64,000 nucleotides of DNA, taken from contig NZ_SLXE01000012.1 in NCBI RefSeq assembly GCF_004341385.1, positions 11,576 through 75,575 on the forward strand, written 5' to 3'. The position numbers were made by a program, and so were the translations under genes. This DNA comes from Uruburuella suis. GTDB lineage: Bacteria; Pseudomonadota; Gammaproteobacteria; Burkholderiales; Neisseriaceae. A model generated the notes under the pieces. That model saw only the letters and a list, made by a program, of their open reading frames with translations. It ran no database searches and was not told the origin of the DNA. Within the stretch, counting starts at the first letter, position 1. Each line of letters starts with the position of its first letter. Shown here piece after piece: positions 27,116 to 36,475 of this stretch.

Positions 27116-27146
27116 AAGGCCGTCTGAACGCGTTTTCAGACGGCCA
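27116..27146. terminator. DUS-pair terminator downstream of holC
   Basis: GAAGGCCGTCTGAA and its complement around a short loop, directly beside the right end of the 149-bp element and about 70 nt past the leftward holC stop. Confidence 0.72.
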
Positions 27147-27214
27147 TGTTGTTTCATGCAGCTGTTTTCTATCATGAGGCGGTTGCCGGTTGCAGCGCCA
27201 TCCCGCCGCGAGCA

Positions 27215-27649
27215 TCAGGCTTTGCCCTGCATATTGTGGTGCTCAATCTCAAAGCCTTGCTGTTTGTAAGCCTTGAAGCGCTCGCGTGCTTCGGCCAATT
27301 CTTCCAAGCTGCTGCCGACGATTTCCAGCACCCGCGCCGGCGGTCGGGCGGCATCGCACCAAAATTCGGGCGACACGTTGAGCACCACCCAATCGGTCGG
27401 CACGGCGGGCAAATCGGCGCCCGCACCCAAAAGCAGCGGCACATCTTGCGGCCACTCGCCACCCTGCCACATTTCATGCGCCAAAAAGCCGGCCGGCTCA
27501 AAGCGCCACAATTCGGCATCGAGCCGCTCGGCGGCAGCGGCGCCCTCTGCCCACACCAACACGCGGCCGCTTTGCACGGCGCGTTGCGCCAGGCGGCAGA
27601 TAAAGGCTTCAGCGTGGCTGACATGGGTGTAAAACGTGGCTTTGGGCAT
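27215..27649 (-). CDS. holC: DNA polymerase III chi subunit
   Basis: A 144-residue protein of the HolC family: MPKATFYTHVSHAEAFICRLAQRAV at the start, then VLVWAEGAAAAERLDAELWRF and the Rossmann-like VLNVSPEFW. Chi links the clamp loader to single-strand binding protein. ATG 27649 is chosen over a TTG 12 nt upstream. In many proteobacteria holC is next to pepA; here the flavin reductase gene sits between them. Confidence 0.9.
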   Translation of the reverse strand: MPKATFYTHVSHAEAFICRLAQRAVQSGRVLVWAEGAAAAERLDAELWRFEPAGFLAHEMWQGGEWPQDVPLLLGAGADLPAVPTDWVVLNVSPEFWCDAARPPARVLEIVGSSLEELAEARERFKAYKQQGFEIEHHNMQGKA

Positions 27650-27679
27650 GGTTTTTCTCAAAATAAGCAGCGGCAGGAC

Positions 27680-28249
27680 TCAGCTGATTTGGCATTGCGG
27701 CGGCAGTTTTTCGTTCATCAGGGCGCGGTAGTCGAAGCGCTCGCCTTCGGTGAAAAAACGGCCGTCGCCCACCGAATGGATTTTCGACTTGCGGTTTTCG
27801 GCCTCATTCACACCGGCGGACACAGGGCGCAGAATCACGATGCCGTGCTGCTCGATATCGTCCACCACGCGGCATTCGATATAGGCGGCGCAGCCTTTGA
27901 TGATGGCGCAATCCACTTGTTTGGCTTCTTCACGCGCCAGGCCGAAGCGGTCGAATTTATCCACTTGCGCGCCGCTCACGGTGCCGATGGCGATGGTGTC
28001 GGCCATGCGCTCGGCGGTGGGCACATGCAGCACGCATTGTTTGTTTTTCAGCATGGCGCGGGCGGAATGGTTCCAGCGGCCAGTCATGATGGCGATGTTG
28101 CAGCAGCCGCTGTCGTCGTCAAAGCCCAGCGGCATCAGCAATGAGAGGGTGAACACATTGTCTTTGCCTTGGTCGCGCGTGGTAATCAACACCACCGGCG
28201 AGGGCTCGACAAGGGTAAACGCCAAGTTGAGGTTAAGCGTTTGATACAT
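27680..28249 (-). CDS. Flavin reductase-like (flavoredoxin family) FMN-binding protein
   Basis: A 189-residue protein of the split-barrel flavin reductase family (PSPVVLITTRDQGKDNVFTLS, followed by CCNIAIMTGRWNHSARAM and VLHVPTAERMADTIAIGT). Related proteins bind FMN and pass electrons to monooxygenases or to iron-sulfur proteins. No partner oxygenase is adjacent. It sits between holC and pepA on the same strand, separated from pepA by a DUS terminator. Confidence 0.82.
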   Translation of the reverse strand: MYQTLNLNLAFTLVEPSPVVLITTRDQGKDNVFTLSLLMPLGFDDDSGCCNIAIMTGRWNHSARAMLKNKQCVLHVPTAERMADTIAIGTVSGAQVDKFDRFGLAREEAKQVDCAIIKGCAAYIECRVVDDIEQHGIVILRPVSAGVNEAENRKSKIHSVGDGRFFTEGERFDYRALMNEKLPPQCQIS

Positions 28250-28317
28250 AAATCATCCTTATGGTTTGTGAAAGCATGGCTCAGGATGTGTGAGGACTTG
28301 ATATTTTGTTATAGGCA

Positions 28318-28351
28318 AAAGGCCGTCTGAAGCCGCTTTCAGACGGCCTTT
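28318..28351. terminator. DUS-pair terminator downstream of pepA
   Basis: AAAAGGCCGTCTGAA and its complement with a short loop and flanking A/T runs, just past the leftward pepA stop. Confidence 0.85.
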
Positions 28352-28359
28352 CCTTCTTT

Positions 28360-29781
28360 TTATACGTTGCGCAGATAATTGAGCAACAAAGGCACGGGGC
28401 GGCCGGTGGCGCCTTTTTCTTTGCCCGATTTCCAGGCGGTGCCGGCGATATCGAGGTGCGCCCACGGGTAATCTTCGGTGAAGTTGGCTAAAAACATGGC
28501 CGCGGTGATGGTGCCTGCGCCGGGCGTGCCGATATTGGGCAGGTCGGCAAAGTTGGATTTGAGCTGCTCTTTATAAGTGTCAAACAGCGGCAGCTGCCAG
28601 GCTTTGTCGTTTACTTCCAGCGAAGCGGCGAGCAAATCGTCGACCAGCGCCTGATTGTTGCCCATCAGGCCGCTCACATCGTGGCCGAGCGCCACAATGC
28701 AGGCGCCGGTGAGCGTGGCCACATCAATCACGGCTTTGGGCTTGAATTGCTCGGCATAGGTGAGCGCGTCGCACAAAATCAGGCGGCCTTCGGCATCGGT
28801 GTTGAGCACTTCGATGGTGAGCCCTTTCATGCTGGTCACCACATCGCCGGGCTTGTTGGCCACGCCGCTGGGCATGTTTTCGCAAGTGGGCACAATGGCA
28901 ATCAGATTAATCGGCAATTGCAGCTTCACGGCGGCGCAAAAAGTGCCGATTACGCTTGCCGCGCCGCACATGTCGAATTTCATTTCATCCATATTCAGGC
29001 CGGGCTTGAGCGAGATGCCGCCGCTGTCGAAGGTGATGCCTTTGCCCACCAGCACGGTGGGCGCTTCGTTTTTATCGGCCGCGCCGAAATAGCTCAATTC
29101 CACCAGATAAGGCTTTTGCCTGCTGCCTTTGGCCACCGACCAAAATGAGCCCATATTGGCTTTGATATAATCTTTGCCGCGGATTTTCACTTTGGCGCCG
29201 AGCTTTTTGGCTTCGGCCTTGGCGGTGTCGGCCAAAAATTCGGGTGTGCATTCGTTGGGCGCGGCGTTGCCCAAATCTTTGGCGATGTTCATGCCGTAGG
29301 TTTGCGCTTCGGCCACGGCCAGCGCGGCGGCCAAGTTGCTATCGGGGTGGTAAAACTCGGCTTGCTGCAATTTGGCCGGCTTGGCTTCTTTTTTATAGCG
29401 CTCGAAACGGTAAACCGCCTCGCCCAACGCCAACGCCAACACTTCGGCCACACGCGGCGCTTCCACCCCGTCAAACGCGCTCACGTCGATTTTTACATTT
29501 TCTTGCTTTTGCGCCCAGGCGGCGGCTTCTTTGGCGGCTTTTTCCAGCGTGGCGCGTTCTTCGTCTTTCACGCGCAGCACCGCTACCGCCTGCAAGCCGC
29601 CTTGGTGCGCGATTTGGGTGCAGGCAAAGCTTTGCCCCTCTTCCAGCGCTGCGCACAATAATTGGGCGGCCTCATGCGCACTGTGTTGTGCACACGGGCA
29701 GGCATCGCTGCACACATAAAGCAACGCGCCCGCGCTGCCCGGCTGCAATTTTTCGGCTTTTGTGCTAAATTCCACGTTCAT
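28360..29781 (-). CDS. pepA: Leucyl aminopeptidase (M17)
   Basis: A 473-residue dizinc aminopeptidase. The C-terminal catalytic domain shows [19 protein letters not shown] (metal-binding Lys and Asp), [18 protein letters not shown] (signature) and MANKPGD-like [12 protein letters not shown]. It forms hexamers and cuts N-terminal residues from peptides; in some bacteria it also binds DNA. The ATG at 29781 stands only one base after AGGAG; the GTG at 29775 ([10 protein letters not shown]) is better spaced and may be the true start. A cysteine-rich stretch ([10 protein letters not shown]) near residue 25-35 is unusual. Confidence 0.92.
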   Translation of the reverse strand: MNVEFSTKAEKLQPGSAGALLYVCSDACPCAQHSAHEAAQLLCAALEEGQSFACTQIAHQGGLQAVAVLRVKDEERATLEKAAKEAAAWAQKQENVKIDVSAFDGVEAPRVAEVLALALGEAVYRFERYKKEAKPAKLQQAEFYHPDSNLAAALAVAEAQTYGMNIAKDLGNAAPNECTPEFLADTAKAEAKKLGAKVKIRGKDYIKANMGSFWSVAKGSRQKPYLVELSYFGAADKNEAPTVLVGKGITFDSGGISLKPGLNMDEMKFDMCGAASVIGTFCAAVKLQLPINLIAIVPTCENMPSGVANKPGDVVTSMKGLTIEVLNTDAEGRLILCDALTYAEQFKPKAVIDVATLTGACIVALGHDVSGLMGNNQALVDDLLAASLEVNDKAWQLPLFDTYKEQLKSNFADLPNIGTPGAGTITAAMFLANFTEDYPWAHLDIAGTAWKSGKEKGATGRPVPLLLNYLRNV

Positions 29782-29921
29782 TCTCCTGGCTCGATATCGG
29801 TTATATGTTTCAGACGGCCTGGTTATCCCGCACAGGCCGTCTGAAAACGGAATACCGGCTGATTGTACTCCAATACAGCGGCCGTCTGAAACCCTGCACC
29901 GCTACGGCAAACCCATTATTT

Positions 29922-31034
29922 ATGATATATCAACGTAATTTCATTAAAGAGCTCTCGTTCACCGCGGTGGGCATCTTTGTCGTGCTGTTGGCGATTCTGG
30001 TTTCCACACAGGCCATCAACCTGCTCGGCCGCGCGGCCGACGGGCGCGTGGCGATTGATGCCGTGGTGGCGCTGGTGGGCTTCTGGATTATCGGCATGAC
30101 ACCGCTTTTGCTGGTGCTCACCGCCTATATCAGCACGCTCACCGTGCTCACGCGCTATTGGCGCGACAGCGAAATGTCGGTGTGGCTCTCATGCGGGCTG
30201 GCCTTGAAGCAATGGGTGCGCCCGGTGCTGCAATTTGCCGTGCCGTTTGCCATTTTGATTGCGCTGATGCAGCTTTGGGTGATGCCGTGGGCTGAATTGC
30301 GCAGCCGCGAATATGCGGAAATCCTCAAGCAAAAGCAGGAATTATCGATGGTGGAAGCCGGCGAATTCCGCGCCTTGGGCAAAAGCCGCGGCCGCGTGTA
30401 TTTTGTGGAAACCTTCGACACCGACTCGGGCGTGATGAAAAACCTGTTTTTGCGCGAACGCGACGATAAAGGCAACGACAACATCGTGTTTGCCAAAGCC
30501 GGCGAATTTTCACTGAAAAACAACCAGCGCACACTCGAGCTCAAGCAAGGCTACCGCTACAGCGGCACGCCCGGGCAGGCCGACTACAATCAGGTGTCGT
30601 TTCAAAGCCTCAGCCTGGTGATCAGCGCCGCGCCCAAAATCATCGACCCGGTGTCGCACCGGCGCACCATCCCCACCGCGCAGCTTTTCGGCAGCAGCAA
30701 CCCGCAATATCAGGCCGAATTGATGTGGCGCTTATCGCTGCCCATCAGCGTGTTGATTCTGAGTATTCTGGCCGTGCCGCTTTCCTATTTCAACCCGCGC
30801 ACCGGCCACACTTATAATATATTGATTGCCATCGGCTTTTATCTGATTTATCAAAACGGCCTCACCTTTTTGCGCAACGCGGTTGAAGAGGGCAAGCTCA
30901 ATTTCTGGCTGGGCATGCTGCCGCTGCATCTGCTTATTCTGGCAGCGGCCATTCTGTTGCTGCGTGTGCGCAGCCTGCCCGCGCAGCCGTTTTGGCAGGC
31001 CTTGAAAAACAGCCTGAAAGGGGGCGCTGAATGA
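29922..31034 (+). CDS. lptF: LPS export permease LptF
   Basis: A 370-residue inner-membrane protein of the LptB2FG transporter that extracts LPS from the inner membrane. Starts MIYQRNFIKELSFTAVGIFVVLL; the cytoplasmic coupling region has RYWRDSEMSVWLSCGLALKQW. A periplasmic jellyroll domain fills about residues 120-260, followed by three more spans (WRLSLPISVLILSILAVPLSYFNPRTG). The stop overlaps the lptG start (ATGA). A DUS precedes the gene. Confidence 0.95.
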   Translation: MIYQRNFIKELSFTAVGIFVVLLAILVSTQAINLLGRAADGRVAIDAVVALVGFWIIGMTPLLLVLTAYISTLTVLTRYWRDSEMSVWLSCGLALKQWVRPVLQFAVPFAILIALMQLWVMPWAELRSREYAEILKQKQELSMVEAGEFRALGKSRGRVYFVETFDTDSGVMKNLFLRERDDKGNDNIVFAKAGEFSLKNNQRTLELKQGYRYSGTPGQADYNQVSFQSLSLVISAAPKIIDPVSHRRTIPTAQLFGSSNPQYQAELMWRLSLPISVLILSILAVPLSYFNPRTGHTYNILIAIGFYLIYQNGLTFLRNAVEEGKLNFWLGMLPLHLLILAAAILLLRVRSLPAQPFWQALKNSLKGGAE

Positions 31035-32101
31035 AGCTGCTCACCCGCTATTTAATCCGCCAGCTGTGCAGCATGACGCTTTATGCCCTGCTCGCGCTGC
31101 TGGCGCTTTACAGCTTTTTCGACATCATCAGCGAAGTGGGCGACATCGGCCAGGGCAGCTACAACGGCGCCAAAATGATGCAATATGTGCTGATGCAAAT
31201 GCCGGCGCATGCTTACGAGCTGCTGCCGCTGGCGGTGCTAATCGGCGGCCTGATTGCCTTGAGCCAGCTCGCTTCGGGCAGCGAGCTCACGGTGATGAAA
31301 GCCAGCGGCATGAGCACCAAAAAACTGATTGCCGTTTTGCTGCAATTCGGCCTGATATTCGCCGTGGCCACCGCCCTTTTGGGCGAATGGCTCGCGCCGG
31401 CGATGAGCCAGCGCGCCGAAAATCTCAAAGCCAGCGCCATCAGCGGCAAAATCAGCACCGGCAGCCAGGGCTTGTGGCTCAAAGAGGGTAACCACATCAT
31501 CAATGTGCGCGAAATGCTGCCCGACCATACTTTGCTTGATGTGAAAGTGTGGCGCCACGATGCGCAATTCCGGCTGGCCGAGGCCACCGCCGCCGATTCG
31601 GCCACCGTTGGCAGCAATCACCATTGGTTGCTCAAAAACGTGCGCAGCAGCATTTTGGAAGACGATCAGGTGCGCACCGAGCATCAACCGGAAAAAGAGT
31701 GGGCCATCGGCCTGCAACGCAATCTTTTGGATGTGCTCTTGGTCGATCCCGAGCAAATGTCGGTGTCGGCGCTCACCACTTACATCACCCATTTGAAAGA
31801 CAACCAGCAGCAAACCCGCACCTACGAAATCGCTTGGTGGCGCAAGCTGATGTATCCGGTAGCGGCCATGATTATGGCGCTGGTGGCGCTCTCGTTCACC
31901 CCGCAATCCACCCGCCACGGCAATATGGGCTTGAAGCTTTTCTTCGGCATTTGCCTGGGGCTGGCTTTTCACTTTGCCGGCCGCCTGTTTGGCTTTACCA
32001 GCCAGCTCTATAACGTGCCGCCGTTTATCGCCGCCGTGTTGCCCACTCTATTATTCGGCTTGCTGGGCGTGTATTTAATCCGTCGGCAAGAGCGGCGCTA
32101 A
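31031..32101 (+). CDS. lptG: LPS export permease LptG
   Basis: A 356-residue partner of LptF with the same layout: N-terminal spans (LTRYLIRQLCSMTLYALLAL), coupling helix around ELTVMKASGMSTKKLIAVLLQFG, periplasmic jellyroll (GLWLKEGNHIINVREM), and C-terminal spans (YPVAAMIMALVALSFTPQ). Translation is coupled to lptF by a four-base overlap. A DUS terminator follows, so lptFG form a two-gene operon. Confidence 0.95.
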   Translation: MKLLTRYLIRQLCSMTLYALLALLALYSFFDIISEVGDIGQGSYNGAKMMQYVLMQMPAHAYELLPLAVLIGGLIALSQLASGSELTVMKASGMSTKKLIAVLLQFGLIFAVATALLGEWLAPAMSQRAENLKASAISGKISTGSQGLWLKEGNHIINVREMLPDHTLLDVKVWRHDAQFRLAEATAADSATVGSNHHWLLKNVRSSILEDDQVRTEHQPEKEWAIGLQRNLLDVLLVDPEQMSVSALTTYITHLKDNQQQTRTYEIAWWRKLMYPVAAMIMALVALSFTPQSTRHGNMGLKLFFGICLGLAFHFAGRLFGFTSQLYNVPPFIAAVLPTLLFGLLGVYLIRRQERR

Positions 32102-32121
32102 ACATCTGCTCCGCTTGCCGC

Positions 32122-32155
32122 CAAGGCCGTCTGAAAGCGCTTTCAGACGGCCTTT
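32122..32155. terminator. DUS-pair terminator after lptG
   Basis: AAGGCCGTCTGAAAGC and its complement, a palindromic stem with following T residues. Confidence 0.85.
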
Positions 32156-32262
32156 CCTTATCGGCGCGGTGTGACAAGCCGAAAAATCTGTGTTAGGGTA
32201 AAAGAAAGTAATAAGCAGCAACTTCATTTATTTGCTGCCAATTTCATCAGAAAGCAAAAATT

Positions 32263-33726
32263 ATGACCACACACACCGCCTACATCAACGGCCGCTACGC
32301 CGAGCCCAATCCCCAAGCCGACACCTTTGCCAGCATCAACCCAGCCAACGGCGAAACCCTTGCCACGCTCCAGCAAAGCACGCCCGCAGAAATCGATGCC
32401 GCCGTGGCCGCTGCGCGCGCCGGCCAAAAAGCGTGGGCGGCATACACCGCCGTCGAGCGCAGCCGTGTGTTGCTCAACGCCGTGGCGATTCTGCGCGCGC
32501 GCAACGATGAATTGGCGCAACTCGAAACGCTCGACACCGGCAAGCCGCTCTCAGAAACCTTATATGTGGATATCGTTACCGGTGCCGATGTGATTGAATA
32601 TTATGCCGGCCTCGCCGCCGCCATCGAAGGCCGCCAGATTCCGCTGCGCGAGAGCAGCTTTGTTTACACCCGCCAAGAGCCTTTGGGCGTGGTGGGCGGC
32701 ATCGGCGCATGGAATTATCCGATTCAGATTGCCATGTGGAAAGCCGCGCCGGCGCTGGCCGCCGGCAATGCGATGGTGTTCAAACCCAGCGAAATCACGC
32801 CCTTGGGCGCGCTCAAGCTGGCGGAAATCTTCACCGAAGCCGGCTTGCCGGATGGTGTGTTCAACGTGGTGCTGGGCGATTACCGTGTGGGTGCGGCGCT
32901 GAGCGAGCACCCCGATATTGCCAAAATCTCCTTCACCGGCGGCGTGGCCACCGGCAAAAAAGTGATGGCGCAAGCCGCCGCATCCAGCCTGAAAGATGTC
33001 ACCATGGAATTGGGCGGCAAATCGCCGCTGATTATTTGCACCGATGCCGACATTAATTTGGCTGCCGACATCGCCATGATGGCCAATTTCTACAGCGCCG
33101 GCCAAGTGTGCACCAACGGCACGCGCGTGTTTGTGCCGGCCAAAATGAAAGAAGCTTTCGAGGCCGCGATTTTAGAGCGCGTGGCGCGCATCCGCATTGG
33201 CAACCCGCTTGATGCGCACACCAATTTCGGCCCCTTGGCGAGCTTTCCCCATATGGAAAAAGTGCTCGCCTATATCGAAAAAGGCCGCGCCGAAGGTGCG
33301 CGCCTGCTTGCGGGCGGGCAGCGCCTCGATGCACACCCGTTTGACGAAGGCGCTTACGTTGCCCCCACTGTGTTTACCGACTGCCTCGACGACATGACCA
33401 TCGTGCGCGAAGAAATCTTCGGCCCGGTGATGAGCATTTTGAGCTACACCACCGAAGAAGAAGTGATTGTGCGCGCCAACGCCATCGCCTACGGCCTGGC
33501 TGCCGGCGTGGTAACGCCCGATTTGAAACGCGCCCACCGCATCATCGGCCAGATCGAAGCCGGCATCTGCTGGATCAACAGCTGGGGCGAATCGCCCGCA
33601 CAAATGCCCGTGGGCGGCTACAAGCAAAGCGGCATCGGCCGCGAAAACGGCATCCAAACCCTGCTGCACTACACGCAAACCAAATCAGTGCAGGTGGAAT
33701 TGGGCGATTTTCAATCTGTGTTTTGA
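32263..33726 (+). CDS. betB: Betaine aldehyde dehydrogenase
   Basis: A 487-residue NAD-dependent aldehyde dehydrogenase that oxidises betaine aldehyde to glycine betaine. Motifs: [21 protein letters not shown] (cofactor), [17 protein letters not shown] (general base), catalytic Cys in [16 protein letters not shown], and [13 protein letters not shown]. The spelling matches BetB more than GabD-type enzymes. First gene of a choline operon; no betI repressor precedes it. A single DUS joins its stop to the next start. Confidence 0.94.
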   Translation: MTTHTAYINGRYAEPNPQADTFASINPANGETLATLQQSTPAEIDAAVAAARAGQKAWAAYTAVERSRVLLNAVAILRARNDELAQLETLDTGKPLSETLYVDIVTGADVIEYYAGLAAAIEGRQIPLRESSFVYTRQEPLGVVGGIGAWNYPIQIAMWKAAPALAAGNAMVFKPSEITPLGALKLAEIFTEAGLPDGVFNVVLGDYRVGAALSEHPDIAKISFTGGVATGKKVMAQAAASSLKDVTMELGGKSPLIICTDADINLAADIAMMANFYSAGQVCTNGTRVFVPAKMKEAFEAAILERVARIRIGNPLDAHTNFGPLASFPHMEKVLAYIEKGRAEGARLLAGGQRLDAHPFDEGAYVAPTVFTDCLDDMTIVREEIFGPVMSILSYTTEEEVIVRANAIAYGLAAGVVTPDLKRAHRIIGQIEAGICWINSWGESPAQMPVGGYKQSGIGRENGIQTLLHYTQTKSVQVELGDFQSVF

Positions 33727-33736
33727 GGCCGTCTGA

Positions 33737-34489
33737 ATGAATCGCACATACTGGTATGCTGGTTTATTTCTCAGCTTGCTGCTGCCCGCCGCTCATGCCG
33801 ACACACCGTTTATGCTGCTCAATGATGCCGACGGCTTTGTCAATCTGCGCGATGTGCACCGGCCGGATAAAATCATTGCCCGTTTGCACACGCCGCAAGT
33901 GGTGGCTTCTTACGGAGAAGATTATCCCGACCGCATGCAATACCACCAAATCAGCTACAGCGCCACAAAAGCACCAGCCCACTTTCGCCGCTACGCCCCG
34001 CTCAACCCGCCCGGCGGCCTGATACACGCCAGCCGTCTGAAAGCGCTGGACGAGTTGCCGCAATTTGAAACAGGCGCACAAAGCAGCAGACAGCAAATTT
34101 TCCGTCACGGCAGCCACCGTATCGAAATCGATTATGAGCCGTTGACACGCCACCGCTTCGACGGCCTGAAAAACGGCTTTTACCACACGCTTGAGGGGCG
34201 GCCGTTTTTCGGTTTCGACGGCGGCATCAGCGTGGCGCAGCTAAACAATTTATCAGTCAACCCGATTCGGCAGATTAAGGCCATCACCGTGCACCATCGC
34301 AGCCAAAGCCTGCCTTTCCCGCCTGCCGCCATCGGGCAGATGCTGAATTTCAACATTCAAGGCGCCGCCATCGGCGATGAAAACACCTGGTATCTCTACG
34401 GCCGCGGCGGCGATGGCGCCGGCGCCTATTACAGCGTGTGGACGCTGCAACAAGGCCGCCCGACCAGCCAATTTATCTGGCAATATTGA
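33737..34489 (+). CDS. Unknown secreted protein inside the bet cluster, SH3b-like N-terminal part
   Basis: A 250-residue protein with a signal peptide (about 1-21, YAGLFLSLLLPAAHA). The segment FMLLNDADGFVNLRDVHRPD and following IIARLHTPQVVAS resembles the bacterial SH3 pattern (G-x-VNLR). The rest has no motif I recognise; a hydrophobic C-terminal region reads GDENTWYLYGRGGDGAGAYY. It starts 8 nt after betB, and its ATG overlaps the last bases of a DUS. Its location between betB and betA suggests co-expression with betaine synthesis, but any role is speculation. Confidence 0.75.
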   Translation: MNRTYWYAGLFLSLLLPAAHADTPFMLLNDADGFVNLRDVHRPDKIIARLHTPQVVASYGEDYPDRMQYHQISYSATKAPAHFRRYAPLNPPGGLIHASRLKALDELPQFETGAQSSRQQIFRHGSHRIEIDYEPLTRHRFDGLKNGFYHTLEGRPFFGFDGGISVAQLNNLSVNPIRQIKAITVHHRSQSLPFPPAAIGQMLNFNIQGAAIGDENTWYLYGRGGDGAGAYYSVWTLQQGRPTSQFIWQY

Positions 34490-34560
34490 CCCACCGCTTT
34501 TCAGACGGCCTTGCTGTGTGATACCAAGGCCGTCTGAAAGATGCTCAAAAGGATGGAAAC

Positions 34561-36246
34561 ATGACCTTCAAACCCACCTACGACTACATCATCATCGGTG
34601 CCGGCAGCGCCGGCAACGTGCTGGCTGCGCGCCTCACGGAAGACGCCAACGTTTCCGTGCTGCTGCTCGAAGCCGGCCTGCCCGACTACCGCTTCGATTT
34701 CCGCACCCAAATGCCCGCCGCGCTGGCCATGCCCTTGCAAGGCACCACCTATAATTGGGGCTACAAAACCGAGCCCGAGCCCTTTATGAACAACCGCGTG
34801 ATGGATTGCGGGCGCGGCAAAGGTTTGGGCGGTTCATCCTTAATCAACGGCATGTGCTATATCCGCGGCAATGCGCTCGATTTCGACCATTGGGCGCAAA
34901 AGCCCGGGCTGGCCAACTGGACATATCTCGATTGCCTGCCCTATTTCAAAAAAGCCGAAAACCGCGATGCCGGTGCCAACACCTATCACGGCACAGGCGG
35001 CCCGATTGATGTGGCCACCGCCAAGCCCGGCACCAATCCGCTATTTGAAGCCATGATTCAGGCCGGCGTGGATGCCGGCTATCCGCGCACCGACGATCTC
35101 AACGGCTATCAGCAAGAAGGCTTCGGCCCGATGGACCGCTTCGTCACCCCCAAAGGCCGCCGCGCCTCCACCGCCCGCGGCTATCTTGATACCGCCAAAG
35201 CGCGTGAAGCGCTCACCATCGTCACCGGCGCGCTCACCGATGTGATTTTGTTTGACGGCAAACGCGCGCGCGGCGTGCGCTTTGCCCACCAAAAGCAAAT
35301 GCACAGCATTGAAGCACGCCAAGAAGTGATTGTGTGCGCCGGCGCCATTGCTTCGCCGCAATTGCTGCAACGAAGCGGCATCGGTCCCGGCGCGTGGCTG
35401 GCCGAAGCCGGCGTGAGCGAGATTCTGGATTTGCCGGGCGTGGGCAACAATCTGCAGGATCACCTCGAGCTCTATATGCAATATGAATGCACACAACCCG
35501 TGTCTATCGCCCCCGCCACGCAATGGTGGAACAAGCCCGCTATCGGCGCAGAATGGCTCTTTCAAGGCACAGGCTTGGGCGCTACCAACCATTTCGAAGG
35601 CGGCGGCTTTATCCGCAGCGATGAAAAATTTGCCTGGCCCAATATCCAATATCACTTTTTGCCCATCGCCGTGCGCTACGACGGCCGCAACGCCAGCAAA
35701 GCGCACAGCTTTCAGGCGCACGTAGGCTCGATGCGCTCGAAAAGCCGCGGCCGCATCAAGCTCAAATCGAAAAACCCGGCCGAGCACCCGAGCATTTTGT
35801 TCAACTACATGAGCGATGCGCAAGATTGGGAAGAATTCCGCGCCGCCATCCGCATCACCCGCGACATCATGCGCCAACCCGCGCTCGACCCTTATCGCGG
35901 CAAAGTCATCACGCCGTCTGAAAGCCTGCAAAGCGATGCCGAGCTAGATGAATATGTACGCAATCACGCCGAAACCGCTTATCACCCTTCCTGCACCTGC
36001 GCCATGGGCGAAGGCAGCGATGCCGTGGTGGACGGCCAAGGCCGCGTGCACGGCATCACCGCCCTGCGCGTGGTGGATGCCTCGATTATGCCTGACATCA
36101 TCACCGGCAACCTCAACGCCACCACCATTATGCTGGCCGAAAAAATCGCCGACCAAATCCGCGGCCGCACGCCCCTGCCCCGCGCCGATGCCGATTATTA
36201 TGTGGCCGATGGCGCACCGGTACACGGCGAAGCCAAACGGGTTTAG
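34561..36246 (+). CDS. betA: Choline dehydrogenase
   Basis: A 561-residue GMC-family flavoprotein that oxidises choline to betaine aldehyde. FAD-binding [18 protein letters not shown] at residues 8-25, GMC signature [20 protein letters not shown], second signature [18 protein letters not shown], active-site His in [14 protein letters not shown], and C-terminal [24 protein letters not shown] precedes the ATG. Length matches E. coli BetA. Confidence 0.95.
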   Translation: MTFKPTYDYIIIGAGSAGNVLAARLTEDANVSVLLLEAGLPDYRFDFRTQMPAALAMPLQGTTYNWGYKTEPEPFMNNRVMDCGRGKGLGGSSLINGMCYIRGNALDFDHWAQKPGLANWTYLDCLPYFKKAENRDAGANTYHGTGGPIDVATAKPGTNPLFEAMIQAGVDAGYPRTDDLNGYQQEGFGPMDRFVTPKGRRASTARGYLDTAKAREALTIVTGALTDVILFDGKRARGVRFAHQKQMHSIEARQEVIVCAGAIASPQLLQRSGIGPGAWLAEAGVSEILDLPGVGNNLQDHLELYMQYECTQPVSIAPATQWWNKPAIGAEWLFQGTGLGATNHFEGGGFIRSDEKFAWPNIQYHFLPIAVRYDGRNASKAHSFQAHVGSMRSKSRGRIKLKSKNPAEHPSILFNYMSDAQDWEEFRAAIRITRDIMRQPALDPYRGKVITPSESLQSDAELDEYVRNHAETAYHPSCTCAMGEGSDAVVDGQGRVHGITALRVVDASIMPDIITGNLNATTIMLAEKIADQIRGRTPLPRADADYYVADGAPVHGEAKRV

Positions 36247-36475
36247 GCATGGACAGACACTGCCAAATCAAGACGCAGCTTCGGTTTTCAGACGGCCTTT
36301 GGCTCTATCCGACAAATGTGTTGATATTGATTTGAAAGTTACCCAACCCGAAGTTTTCTAGGCGCCTGCCTGAATCGCCGGATTCAGCTTTCAGACGGCC
36401 TGCAAACAAACACAGGCCGTCTGAAAGCCGACACACACCACAACAAGCCACACCACAACAAGAAAGCGAGTATCC

